The position numbers were made by a program, and so were the translations under genes. Below, one piece after another: positions 37,321 to 46,194 of a stretch of DNA of 64,000 bases. The stretch is from Prevotella sp. Its GTDB lineage: Bacteria; Bacteroidota; Bacteroidia; Bacteroidales; Bacteroidaceae. The notes beneath the pieces are model-generated. The model was given only the letters and a program-made list of their open reading frames with translations. It searched no databases and was not told where the DNA came from. Numbering within the stretch: the stretch's first letter is position 1; each line of letters starts with the position of its first letter. The stretch is taken from contig JAFUAY010000047.1 of the NCBI GenBank assembly GCA_017460515.1, positions 1-64,000 of the forward strand, written 5' to 3'.

Positions 37321-37956
37321 ATGAAGAAACTAATTATTGCGCTCGTTGCAGCCATATTCTCTACTTCATCACATGCTCAGATTCAGGCAGGTGAGTTCTC
37401 AATGGACAAGAGCACTGTTTATTATGGTGTACGTTTGGGTCTCAATGTGGCCAATATCACTGGCGACCAGGAAACACTCAGCAGCAAGGCTGGTCTGAAC
37501 TTCGGAGCTGTTGTAGGTCTGCGCATCTCAGAGACCACTCCACTCTTCATTGAGAGTGGCTTGTACTACACCCAGCGTGGTGCTGAAAAGAATCGTACTG
37601 AGGTGAACCTGAACTACCTGGAAATCCCCATCCTTATCAAGGCTGGATTTAATGTCACAGACGATATTGCCGTACTGCCTTTCATTGGTCCCACTTTCGC
37701 TGTAGGTATCAGTGGTAAGCAGAAGGGATACAAGAAGGATGACAAGGGAGTAGAAACATTCTATAGCGAGAAATCATTTGGAAGCAACGGCAACTACAAG
37801 CGTGGCGATATGGGCATCAAACTGGGCTGTGGTGCAGAATGGAACATGCTCTACGCAGAACTTGGCTATCAGTTTGGTGTGGCCAACATTCTGGATAGCG
37901 ATGAGTTTACACAGCACGGCAACGCCCTGTTCCTGAACATTGGTGTGAACTTCTAA
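37321..37956 (+). CDS. Small outer-membrane beta-barrel protein (PorT-like family)
   Basis: 211 residues from ATG 37321 (MKKLIIALVAAIFSTSSHAQ signal peptide). The frame is open further upstream, but the conserved start and signal peptide are here. The mature part is an eight-strand-like barrel: GVRLGLNVANITGD, FGAVVGLRISETTPLFIESGLYYTQRGAE, YLEIPILIKAGF and a C-terminal LFLNIGVNF ending in Phe. This is the common outer-membrane beta-barrel domain of Bacteroidetes; a specific function cannot be assigned. TTATTTTG at about 37268 is a one-mismatch -7 element. Confidence 0.8.
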   Translation: MKKLIIALVAAIFSTSSHAQIQAGEFSMDKSTVYYGVRLGLNVANITGDQETLSSKAGLNFGAVVGLRISETTPLFIESGLYYTQRGAEKNRTEVNLNYLEIPILIKAGFNVTDDIAVLPFIGPTFAVGISGKQKGYKKDDKGVETFYSEKSFGSNGNYKRGDMGIKLGCGAEWNMLYAELGYQFGVANILDSDEFTQHGNALFLNIGVNF

Positions 37957-37967
37957 CAGCCTTCACG

Positions 37968-38024
37968 TCAAACGCTCAAAGCTAACGACTCAAACGCTCA
38001 GAGAGAAGCCTCAAACGCTCAGAG
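37968..38024. repeat. Three copies of TCAAACGCTCARAG
   Basis: TCAAACGCTCA followed by AAG or GAG occurs at 37968, 37990 and 38011, spaced 22 and 21 bases, directly after the stop of the beta-barrel gene and before the terminator. Confidence 0.7.
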
Positions 38025-38040
38025 CAATCCTATGAAATAC

Positions 38041-38071
38041 AAAAAGCGTTCCTTTTGGGGAACGCTTTTTT
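38041..38071. terminator. Bidirectional terminator
   Basis: AAAAAGCGTTCC and GGAACGCTTTTT form a perfect stem around a TTTTGG loop, between the convergent beta-barrel and GH51 genes. Confidence 0.9.
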
Positions 38072-38089
38072 GTATCATTGAGCCAAGGC

Positions 38090-40129
38090 TTATTTCTTCA
38101 CCTTATACAGGCGGAACGATATGGCAGGCAGCTCATCATTCAGCACCGTCTGCTGCTTCTTGCCTGTTACGCCACAAGCCAGACTGCCACTGACAGGCTT
38201 AATCTTATTGGGTTCCTTGATGGAGTTCTCATCATCCATCGAACCGTTATGCTGCAGAGTCAGCGTCTCAGCAGTACGCTCACCCTTCATATCCAGCAGG
38301 TTCACAGTGACAGACTGAGCCTTCTTCGAGGTATTCACGATCTTAATAATCACCTCGCCTGTGGACTTATCGAAGACAGATGAAGCAAAGAGCCCGTCAG
38401 TTCCTTCCTGGCCAGCCACTGGCATCACCTTTTTACCCTTGGCATCCGACGGATCCTTCGTAGTGAGCTTCAGCACGTTCGTACCCTTGTTCATGGCATA
38501 CATCTGCTGAACATAGTAGCTAACAGTCTTGAACATGTTCATGTTGTCATACCAAATCATGTCAGGGCGCCACTGCCAACCCTCGACATGGGCGAGCAAC
38601 GGGGCATAAGTAGCCATTTCAACGATGTCAGCATTACGCTCAATACCCGTCATGAAGGCAGCCTCATAGAGTGAAGTCTCATAATGGTTCCACTTCTTGC
38701 CCTTACCATGACAAGCATACTCGCCAGCAAACACTTTCGGACCCTTGCGATCATAGCTGTCGTAACGCAAAGCACCGCAGTTGCCATAGCGCTCCTTGCC
38801 ATCAGCAGTTCCCAGGAAGAAATTCTCAGGACGATAGAAGTGCTCATCAACGAGGTCAGCCTTCTGTGCCTTCATAGCCTGCCAGCCCTTCTCAAACATC
38901 TTGCCTTCTGAGTCAGGTCCGCTGGTTCCGATAATCTTAATCTCAGGATACTTCGCACGAACAGCAGCCACAAATGGCTTCAGACGCTCAAAATAGAGGT
39001 CATCCCACTGTTCATTGCCAATACCAATGAATTTCATGTTGAAGGGTTCCGGATGGCCCATCTCAGCACGAACCTTACCCCACTTGGAGTCAACGGGACC
39101 ATTGGCAAACTCAATCAGATCGAGACAATCATCGATGAAAGGCTGCAGTTCGTCCATCTTGGCATGGGCATCAGGTCCGTTCTGGAACTGACAAGCCAGA
39201 CCCACGCTCAGCACAGGCAGTGGTTCAGCCTTGATATCCTCGCAAAGCTGGAAGAACTCGAAGAAGCCTAATCCGTAAGTCTGATAATAGTCAGGATAGT
39301 AACGACTGGTGAAGGTATAGTGCCAGCGGTTCTCGTTCAGCGGACGGTTCTCGACTGGACCTACTGTATTCTTCCACTGATAGCGGGTGGCAAGATCGGT
39401 ACCCTCAACGATACATCCGCCAGGGAAGCGGAACACGCCAGGATGAATATCTTCAAGGGCTTTTGCGATATCCTCGCGAAGACCATTCTCGCGTCCTTTA
39501 TAGGTCTTGACAGGGAACAGGCTGACATGTTCTACATCAGTCGTCACCTTGCTGTCGCCCCACACGCGGAGGTGGGCTTTGGCAAAACTCTTCTTGGGCT
39601 TGATGATGGCAGTATACTTCTTCCATTCCTTGCCACTCACCTCGACGCCTGCGTTGCCCAGCTTCTGGTCGTCACTCATCGTAGCGTTGTCAACCAAGTC
39701 AATCCAAAGCTTGGATTTTCCGCCATCAGGCACGCGTGCCCAGACAGAGAAACGGTATTCCTCACCCCCTTTGACGCCCATTCCGAAGAATCCGCGATTC
39801 TCAATCATGGTGTGCTTGTCACGATGACCAGACGGAGCCAGGCGCACGTAGTGGGGATTCTTGTCGAAGGGACCATCATTTCTCAGGGTCACCTTGCCAG
39901 AGATGTCCCACCCTGCCAATGCATTTGGAAACTCAAAAGAACGGTTCATCACCAATTCAGCATACAAGCCACCATCAGCAGCGTAGTTGATATCCTCGAA
40001 GAACAGACCATACATCGTGGAGGCAACGGGTGCTCCAAGTTTCTTGGTCTGAACGTCCATCACGTGCTGAGCCTGAGCTGAAAACAAGGCTGTAAAAGCC
40101 AGCGAACAGGTAATAAGCTTTAATTTCAT
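38090..40129 (-). CDS. GH51 alpha-L-arabinofuranosidase
   Basis: 679 residues, exported (MKLKLITCSLAFTALFSAQAQ). An N-terminal region with a CBM4-like insert (about 60-200, MNRSFEFPNALAGWDISGKV onward) precedes the (beta/alpha)8 barrel and a C-terminal beta domain. The acid/base is in IGIGNEQWDD near residue 368 and the nucleophile in VFAGEYACHG near 469, as in GH51. It releases terminal arabinose from arabinan or arabinoxylan. ATG 40129 was preferred to GTG 40135. It is monocistronic. With the GH127 and GH28 enzymes it gives the window a pectin-side-chain/arabinan theme. Confidence 0.92.
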   Translation of the reverse strand: MKLKLITCSLAFTALFSAQAQHVMDVQTKKLGAPVASTMYGLFFEDINYAADGGLYAELVMNRSFEFPNALAGWDISGKVTLRNDGPFDKNPHYVRLAPSGHRDKHTMIENRGFFGMGVKGGEEYRFSVWARVPDGGKSKLWIDLVDNATMSDDQKLGNAGVEVSGKEWKKYTAIIKPKKSFAKAHLRVWGDSKVTTDVEHVSLFPVKTYKGRENGLREDIAKALEDIHPGVFRFPGGCIVEGTDLATRYQWKNTVGPVENRPLNENRWHYTFTSRYYPDYYQTYGLGFFEFFQLCEDIKAEPLPVLSVGLACQFQNGPDAHAKMDELQPFIDDCLDLIEFANGPVDSKWGKVRAEMGHPEPFNMKFIGIGNEQWDDLYFERLKPFVAAVRAKYPEIKIIGTSGPDSEGKMFEKGWQAMKAQKADLVDEHFYRPENFFLGTADGKERYGNCGALRYDSYDRKGPKVFAGEYACHGKGKKWNHYETSLYEAAFMTGIERNADIVEMATYAPLLAHVEGWQWRPDMIWYDNMNMFKTVSYYVQQMYAMNKGTNVLKLTTKDPSDAKGKKVMPVAGQEGTDGLFASSVFDKSTGEVIIKIVNTSKKAQSVTVNLLDMKGERTAETLTLQHNGSMDDENSIKEPNKIKPVSGSLACGVTGKKQQTVLNDELPAISFRLYKVKK

Positions 40130-40178
40130 TTTCACGTTAGTAATTAGTTAATGGTTTTAATATTATTATCAACTCGTG

Positions 40179-40210
40179 CAAAATTAGTTAAAAAGTTAGA
40201 CAACAGCAAA
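40179..40210 (-). promoter_or_regulatory. GH51 gene promoter
   Basis: Minus-strand TAATTTTG (40186-40179) followed by CACG, with TTTG (40210-40207) 20 bases upstream. Confidence 0.7.
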
Positions 40211-40230
40211 TGATTTTCAATGAAAAGCAT

Positions 40231-40238
40231 TACTTTTG
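40231..40238 (+). promoter_or_regulatory. Response regulator promoter, -7 element
   Basis: TACTTTTG fits TAnnTTTG, about 70 bases before the ATG at 40309. It is divergent from the GH51 promoter; the two share about 20 bases of DNA. Confidence 0.55.
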
Positions 40239-40308
40239 TAACACTTTAACGAATGAACGAAATTTTTGTAAAGGAAAAGAAACGAGTCATACTAATTCAT
40301 TACAGCTT

Positions 40309-40665
40309 ATGAAGAGAATACTGATAGCAGAAGACAACGACAGCAACTACATCCTCATGACCTACATTCTCAAGCGCAGCTACGAGTTTTTTCGTGCCAA
40401 GAACGGTCAGGAGGCAGTCGATATGGCTAACGAGAGTGATTATGACCTGGTACTGATGGATATCAAGATGCCCATCATGGATGGTTTGGAAGCTACTGAG
40501 AAAATCAGGGAGGCACACCCCAACCTGCCCATCATCGCGCTGACAGCCAATGCTTTCGACAGCGATCGCCAGTTGGCATTCAAGGCTGGCTGCAATAATT
40601 TCCTGTCAAAGCCCGTCAGCAGCGACAAGTGTCTGGCCATGATTGCCAAATATATTGGCGAGTAA
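40309..40665 (+). CDS. Single-domain response regulator (CheY-like receiver)
   Basis: 118 residues, only a receiver domain. ILIAEDNDSNY holds the acidic pocket, LVLMDIKMPIMDG the phosphorylated aspartate (near residue 49), IIALTAN the conserved Thr and FLSKPVS the Lys. No output domain follows, so it must act by protein contact or phosphotransfer, as the receivers of hybrid-kinase relays do. The frame extends upstream to 40210, but the fold begins at ATG 40309. No kinase gene is nearby. Confidence 0.88.
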   Translation: MKRILIAEDNDSNYILMTYILKRSYEFFRAKNGQEAVDMANESDYDLVLMDIKMPIMDGLEATEKIREAHPNLPIIALTANAFDSDRQLAFKAGCNNFLSKPVSSDKCLAMIAKYIGE

Positions 40666-40725
40666 AAGCCAGCTGAAGAGGACTGACACTACTTGAGCAA
40701 GATTCTACTTAATAAATCGAGGGAG

Positions 40726-40761
40726 ACAACGATTGGCATTCTCAGGCCAGTCGTTGTTTTC
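40726..40761 (+). terminator. Terminator after the response regulator
   Basis: ACAACGATTGGC and GCCAGTCGTTGT pair over 11-12 bases around ATTCTCAG, followed by TTTTC. The rest of the gene-free stretch 40666-40999 is AT-rich and holds only the promoter at 40912 that I can recognise. Confidence 0.75.
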
Positions 40762-40911
40762 ATTTTATATTGGTTATCACCATACTGACAATCGTACGCT
40801 TTTCAGTTTCATTTTGTTACAAAAACGACAGAAAAGCGTTCATTTTATTAAATTATTTGCATTATCAATACGTTTTTAATAAAAAATTAATGTATATTCA
40901 AAAAAAAGTAT

Positions 40912-40919
40912 TACTTTTG
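40912..40919 (+). promoter_or_regulatory. Promoter of the first SusC operon, -7 element
   Basis: TACTTTTG followed by CAGG, 80 bases before the susC ATG. The -33 side is AT-rich without a clear TTTG. Confidence 0.55.
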
Positions 40920-40999
40920 CAGGCTGTTATTAATCATACTGTGGCTTTTGCAACAATAGGGCCATTAAAAAGTAATAAAAAAACGACGATAAACTATTT

Positions 41000-43900
41000 A
41001 TGGAAAAAAGACTGACAGTGTTGTTGGTTGGCCTGTTTATGGCAATCGGAATGACATTCGCCCAGAACAGGATTTCAGGAACCGTTATCTCGCAAGACGA
41101 TGGAGAGCCAGTGATTGGTGCTTCCGTCTTGATAAGCGGAACCAAGAACACAGGTACCACGACTAACATCGATGGTAAATTTACAATCACAGTGCCCAAG
41201 GGCAAGAAACTTAAGATTAGCTACATTGGCATGAACGACGTCATCGTCACGCCAAAAGACGGAATGACTGTTCGCCTCACAGCCTCTTCAACGATGGTTG
41301 ACGAGGTGGTTGTAACAGGTATTGTTAAACAGGACAAACGATTGTTTACAGGTTCGTCTGCCAAGTTGGATGCAGACAAGACCAAGCTTTCAGGTATGGC
41401 TGACGTCAGTCGTTCGCTGGAAGGTCGTGTAGCAGGTGTACAGGTCACCAACGTCAGCGGATCGTTTGGTGCTGCGCCTAAGATCCGCGTTCGTGGTGCA
41501 ACCTCTATCTATGGTAACTCCAAGCCCCTTTGGGTCATTGATGGCGTGATTTATGAGGATAATGTCGACGTATCTGCTGACGAGCTCTCTTCTGGTGATG
41601 CTAAGACCCTGATTTCCAGTGCCGTTGCAGGTCTTAACTCTGACGATATCGAGTCGTTCACAATTCTGAAGGACGGTTCTGCCACCTCTATATATGGTGC
41701 GCGCGCAATGGCTGGTGTGATTGTTATCACCACCAAGAAAGGCTCTAAAGGTCGTGCCACTGTCAATTACACGGGTGAGTTCACTACTCGTCTGAAGCCC
41801 AGCTATCGTGACTATAACATCATGAACTCTCAGGAGATGATGGGTGTCTACAAGGAAATGGCAGACAAGGGCTGGTTGCAGTTGGAGAATATGGTGAACG
41901 CCAAGAACACAGGTGTTTACGGATACATGTTCCAGCAGCTTCGCAAGTTCGATACTGCCACTGGCACCTATGGTCTTCAGAACACGGATGCTGCCCGCAA
42001 TGCCTATCTGCAGGAGGCTGAGTACCGTAATACTGACTGGTTCGACCTGCTGTTCCAGAACAGCATCTCACAGAACCACTCCGTCAGCGTCTCGAATGGT
42101 ACGGAGAAGAGCCAGAGCTACTTCTCTATCTCTCTGATGCATGACCCAGGCTATTTCATCAATCGCAACAAGGTGGATCGTTACACCTTCAATGGCAACG
42201 TGTCATACGACATCCTGAAGAACCTCACTGTGAAGTTGGCAGCACAGGGCAGCCATCGTAACCAAGAGGCTCCTGGCTCGCTGAACCAGACTACCGACGT
42301 GGTGACAGGTGCTGTGAACCGCGACTTCGATATCAACCCCTTCAGCTATGCGATGAACACGAGTCGCTGTCTGGATCCGAACATCAACTATACCCGCTTC
42401 TATACGGGCTTCAACATCTTCAACGAGCTGGAGAACAACTATATGGAGTTCGACGTCAACGAGTTGATGTTCCGTGGTGAGGTGGAATACAAGCCCATTC
42501 AGACAATTACGCTCAGCGGACTGATCTCCACACGTATGAGCCACTCGCGTCGTCAGCACAACGTGATGGACAAGTCGAACCAGGCCAACGCCTATCGTGC
42601 TGGTGTCGACGCCACTGACGACAACTCCACCATTCGCGACAGCAACCCCCTGCTGTATACTGATCCCAGCAATGAGAAGGCCCTTCCGGAGTCTATCCTT
42701 CCACAGGGCGGTATCAAGTACCAGAACGATGACAACATGTTGTCGAACACCTTCCGTTTCATGGCAGATTATCGTGATGTCTACAACGAGAAGCACACGC
42801 TGAACGCCATGTTCGGTACTGAGTTCACTTCTGTGAAGCGTACCTCTACCAACTGGACAGGCTGGGGATATCAGTTCGATATGGGTGGCATCGTCTACAC
42901 CCCATACATGTGGCTGAAGCAGGCTAATGAGGAGAACACCGACTATTTCGGAGAATACTTCACCCGCACGAACACGCTGGCCTACTACGGACAGCTGGTC
43001 TACAGCTTCGACAAGCGCTATACTGTCAACGGAACCTTCCGCTATGAGGGAACCAACCGTTTCGGAAAGGTGCAGTCCAGTCGTTGGCTCCCCACCTGGA
43101 ACGTATCACTGGCATACGATATGACCAACGAGCCGTTCATGGAGTCTACCAAGTCATGGCTCTCCCTGCTGAAGTTCCGTGGCAGCTATTCTCTGACTGC
43201 CGATGTTGGTCCTACATGGGTCAACAATGCTGACGTTATCTATAAGACCCGCAACTCCTGGCGCCCCTTCACCTCAGCAGCCGAGTCGGAAATCTATATC
43301 GACTATCTGGCCAATACCGAGCTGACCTTCGAGAAGAAGCATGAATGGAACGTGGGTGTCGACATGAGCTTCTTCAATGACCGTATCGCCCTGACCTTCG
43401 ATGCTTACTGGCGTAACAACTACGACCTCATCGGACTTGTCTACACACAGGGTGCTGGTGGTCAGACGTCGAAGTATGCCAACCTGGCTGACATGCGCTC
43501 ACATGGTATCGAGGTAGGTCTCTCGACAGTCAATATCGCCTCACCAAAGTTCCGTTGGACAACTGACTTCATCTACTCTCAGGCCAAGAACAAGGTCACC
43601 TCGCTGGAGAACTCTTGTAATGCCTACTACCTCGTCGTAGGACAGTATTCGAACAACCCCTATATGATTCCTACCCTCGAAGGCTACCCCGTACGTACCA
43701 TCTGGAGCTATGACTTCGCTGGTCTGAACGAAGAGGGTCTGCCCATGGTTATCAACGAGAAGGGCGAGAAGACCATTGGCGACGTGAATATCCAGGAGAC
43801 GAAGGACTTGGAGAAATTCCTCGTCTACGAAGGTCCTACCGACCCCACCTGGTATGGTTCACTGAGCAACACCTTCACCTATACAGACAAATGGGGCAAG

Positions 43901-44377
43901 CTGAACCTGGACGTGTTCATCACCTATAGTGGTGGTAACGTCGTTCGTCTGAACCCTGTGTTCAGCTCCGGATACAGCGACCTGTCAGCACTTCCTCGCG
44001 AATTCAAGAACCGCTGGATGCAGGCTGGCGACGAGCTGTACACGAATGTGCCCACAGTGGCATCACTGAACCAGGTGGATCGCTATGGTTCTACCACGCT
44101 GGCTACAGCCTATAACGTGTACAACTATTCTACCGCACGCGTAGCAAAGGGCGATTTCGTTCGTCTGAAGGAGATCTCACTCTCCTACGCTATGCCTCAG
44201 CAGTGGCTGGCCAACACGTTGCTTACCAGTGCTTCCCTGAAACTGTCTGCCACCAACCTCTGCCTGCTCTATGCTGACAAGAAGTTGAATGGTCAGGACC
44301 CTGAGTTCATCAATTCAGGTGGTGTGTCATCACCCATCTCTAAACAGTTCACTGCAACTCTGCGACTGGGATTCTAA
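41000..44377 (+). CDS. SusC/RagA-type TonB-dependent outer-membrane transporter
   Basis: 1125 residues. Signal peptide (VGLFMAIGMTFAQ), then a carboxypeptidase-like D2 domain (about 24-100: ISGTVISQDDGEPVIGASVLI), TonB-box region DEVVVTGIVKQ, plug with VAGVQVTNVSG, IRVRGATSIYGNSKPLWVIDG and SATSIYGARAMAGVIVITTKKG, and a 22-strand-type barrel ending in ATLRLGF. It imports oligomers captured by the partner SusD. The partners downstream are a zinc lipoprotein and a DUF4302 lipoprotein and no glycosidase, so the substrate may be a peptide or glycopeptide; this is inference. Confidence 0.95.
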   Translation: MEKRLTVLLVGLFMAIGMTFAQNRISGTVISQDDGEPVIGASVLISGTKNTGTTTNIDGKFTITVPKGKKLKISYIGMNDVIVTPKDGMTVRLTASSTMVDEVVVTGIVKQDKRLFTGSSAKLDADKTKLSGMADVSRSLEGRVAGVQVTNVSGSFGAAPKIRVRGATSIYGNSKPLWVIDGVIYEDNVDVSADELSSGDAKTLISSAVAGLNSDDIESFTILKDGSATSIYGARAMAGVIVITTKKGSKGRATVNYTGEFTTRLKPSYRDYNIMNSQEMMGVYKEMADKGWLQLENMVNAKNTGVYGYMFQQLRKFDTATGTYGLQNTDAARNAYLQEAEYRNTDWFDLLFQNSISQNHSVSVSNGTEKSQSYFSISLMHDPGYFINRNKVDRYTFNGNVSYDILKNLTVKLAAQGSHRNQEAPGSLNQTTDVVTGAVNRDFDINPFSYAMNTSRCLDPNINYTRFYTGFNIFNELENNYMEFDVNELMFRGEVEYKPIQTITLSGLISTRMSHSRRQHNVMDKSNQANAYRAGVDATDDNSTIRDSNPLLYTDPSNEKALPESILPQGGIKYQNDDNMLSNTFRFMADYRDVYNEKHTLNAMFGTEFTSVKRTSTNWTGWGYQFDMGGIVYTPYMWLKQANEENTDYFGEYFTRTNTLAYYGQLVYSFDKRYTVNGTFRYEGTNRFGKVQSSRWLPTWNVSLAYDMTNEPFMESTKSWLSLLKFRGSYSLTADVGPTWVNNADVIYKTRNSWRPFTSAAESEIYIDYLANTELTFEKKHEWNVGVDMSFFNDRIALTFDAYWRNNYDLIGLVYTQGAGGQTSKYANLADMRSHGIEVGLSTVNIASPKFRWTTDFIYSQAKNKVTSLENSCNAYYLVVGQYSNNPYMIPTLEGYPVRTIWSYDFAGLNEEGLPMVINEKGEKTIGDVNIQETKDLEKFLVYEGPTDPTWYGSLSNTFTYTDKWGKLNLDVFITYSGGNVVRLNPVFSSGYSDLSALPREFKNRWMQAGDELYTNVPTVASLNQVDRYGSTTLATAYNVYNYSTARVAKGDFVRLKEISLSYAMPQQWLANTLLTSASLKLSATNLCLLYADKKLNGQDPEFINSGGVSSPISKQFTATLRLGF

Positions 44378-44448
44378 TTTCTACCCTAATGCGGAATATC
44401 AAAAATAAGAATATGAAGAATAGAAACAAACATATAAAGGAAAGAAGC

Positions 44449-46179
44449 ATGAACAGAATGATGAAGATGCTCTGTGCAGCAGTCCTCATCCTTCAGTCAG
44501 CAGCCTTCGTTTCCTGCAACGACAAGCTTGACGAAGATCCCGATAGTCGCTGGATCAAGATTGACACCAGCTCGAAGGTGGCCGAACTGCTCACATCGGG
44601 TTATCCGAAAGCAGTGCCAGCTGTGATCTGTGAGCTGATGGGCGACAACCTCGTTGACGACAACGTGGTGGTTCCCGCCACACGTAATGACGCCTTCTCA
44701 CTCTTCCACGAGGAGGCCTATAAGTGGGAAGATATCACCAGCTACAGCTCAGGTGAAGATGATACGCCTCTGGAGATATGGGATAAATACTACTTTGGTA
44801 TAGCCACAGCCAACCATGCTATCGAGGCTATGCGCGAGATGAGCAGCGACCCTGCCAATGATGCGCGCATCGCCCACTCCTGGGGTGAGGCTCATATCAT
44901 GCGTGCCTACTTCCACTTCCTGCTGGTCAATGTGTTTGCCGAGGCCTACAAGGACGAGACACAGAGCATGCAGGACTGGGGTATCCCTTACGTAACCACT
45001 GTTGAGGACGTGGTGAAGATCAACTATGCTGACCCCCAGTACCGCAAGCGCGTGGCTGAGGTCTACCAGCTCATCGAGAAAGACATCAACGAAGGTATCA
45101 ACCTCATTGACGACTCGAAGTACAAGGTGCCTGCCTACCACTTCAACCGCAACGCTGCCTATGCCTTTGCAGCACGCTTCTATCTGTTCAAGCGCGACTA
45201 TGCCAAGTGTAAGTACTATGCCGACCTGGCTCTGGGAGCCAATCCTGCCACCTCACTGCGCAAGTGGGCTTCGATGAGTGCCAACACCATCAACACCCTG
45301 CTCAACGACTACAACGATGAGAAGGCTGCCTGCAACTACCTGTTGCTGACCACCTACTCCCTTCAGGACCGCATGCTGTCAGCCTGTCGCTATGCCATCA
45401 ACACTGGCAAGAGCAACGTACCCGCTGTCCACGCCAAGACGGGCGAGGCTGCAAGCGTCAACGTTGCCTCAACCATCAGCCTGCTCTATGAGGGCGGTGG
45501 CCCGAACTGGTCGAGTCGTCTGCCTGCTTTCGATGGTAAGATCTACCGTTGGGGCGCTGGTTCAGAGTACGGTTCATGGCTCTTCCGCGTCTATGAGTAC
45601 TTCGAGTACACCAACAAGATTGCAGGTATAGGCTACGTACACATCATCTACCAGCCCTTTACTGCTGACGAGACCCTCCTCTGTCGTGCTGAGGCCAAGC
45701 TCTATCTGGGCGATAAGGCTGGCGCTATCCAGGATCTGGAGGCATGGACCAACTCCAAGCAGGTGACAGCCACGCTGACACAGGCAAAGATCGACAATAA
45801 ATACAGTGGCACCCCTGCCACCAATGCTTTCGTCAACGATATGCATCCCCAGCAGATGAGCTCGGAGTTCCCCGTGCTCGATGATGCTGGTCGACATATT
45901 CTGGACTGCATCCTGCACTTCCGTCGTATCGAGACCCATTTCGAGGGCATGCGCTGGTTCGATATCAAGCGCTATGGCATCACAGTCACCCACGTCTATC
46001 GTGGTCCTACCGACGACAAGATCACCTACGATCGCCTGGAGTGGAACGATCCCCGTCGTGTGGTTCAGATTCCCTATAACGCTATCGACGCTGGCTATCC
46101 TTCAAGCAATCGTGACAACGGTACTACGCAGAGCATGAGCTATCAGATGCCCAGCAGCTACACAGTGGCCAACAACTAA
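44449..46179 (+). CDS. SusD/RagB-type surface lipoprotein
   Basis: 576 residues from ATG 44449, preceded by AAGGAAAG. The frame opens at 44389, but MNRMMKMLCAAVLILQSAAFVSC is the natural lipoprotein signal with the lipidated Cys in AFVSCNDK. TPR-like helices (AHSWGEAHIMRAYFHFLLVNVFAEAY; NRNAAYAFAARFYLFKRDY) and the C-terminal ILHFRRIETHFEGMRWFDIKRYG are hallmarks of SusD. It closes as a lid over the SusC barrel at 41.0-44.4 kb. Confidence 0.93.
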   Translation: MNRMMKMLCAAVLILQSAAFVSCNDKLDEDPDSRWIKIDTSSKVAELLTSGYPKAVPAVICELMGDNLVDDNVVVPATRNDAFSLFHEEAYKWEDITSYSSGEDDTPLEIWDKYYFGIATANHAIEAMREMSSDPANDARIAHSWGEAHIMRAYFHFLLVNVFAEAYKDETQSMQDWGIPYVTTVEDVVKINYADPQYRKRVAEVYQLIEKDINEGINLIDDSKYKVPAYHFNRNAAYAFAARFYLFKRDYAKCKYYADLALGANPATSLRKWASMSANTINTLLNDYNDEKAACNYLLLTTYSLQDRMLSACRYAINTGKSNVPAVHAKTGEAASVNVASTISLLYEGGGPNWSSRLPAFDGKIYRWGAGSEYGSWLFRVYEYFEYTNKIAGIGYVHIIYQPFTADETLLCRAEAKLYLGDKAGAIQDLEAWTNSKQVTATLTQAKIDNKYSGTPATNAFVNDMHPQQMSSEFPVLDDAGRHILDCILHFRRIETHFEGMRWFDIKRYGITVTHVYRGPTDDKITYDRLEWNDPRRVVQIPYNAIDAGYPSSNRDNGTTQSMSYQMPSSYTVANN

Positions 46180-46194
46180 TCAGAAAGGAAAGAA

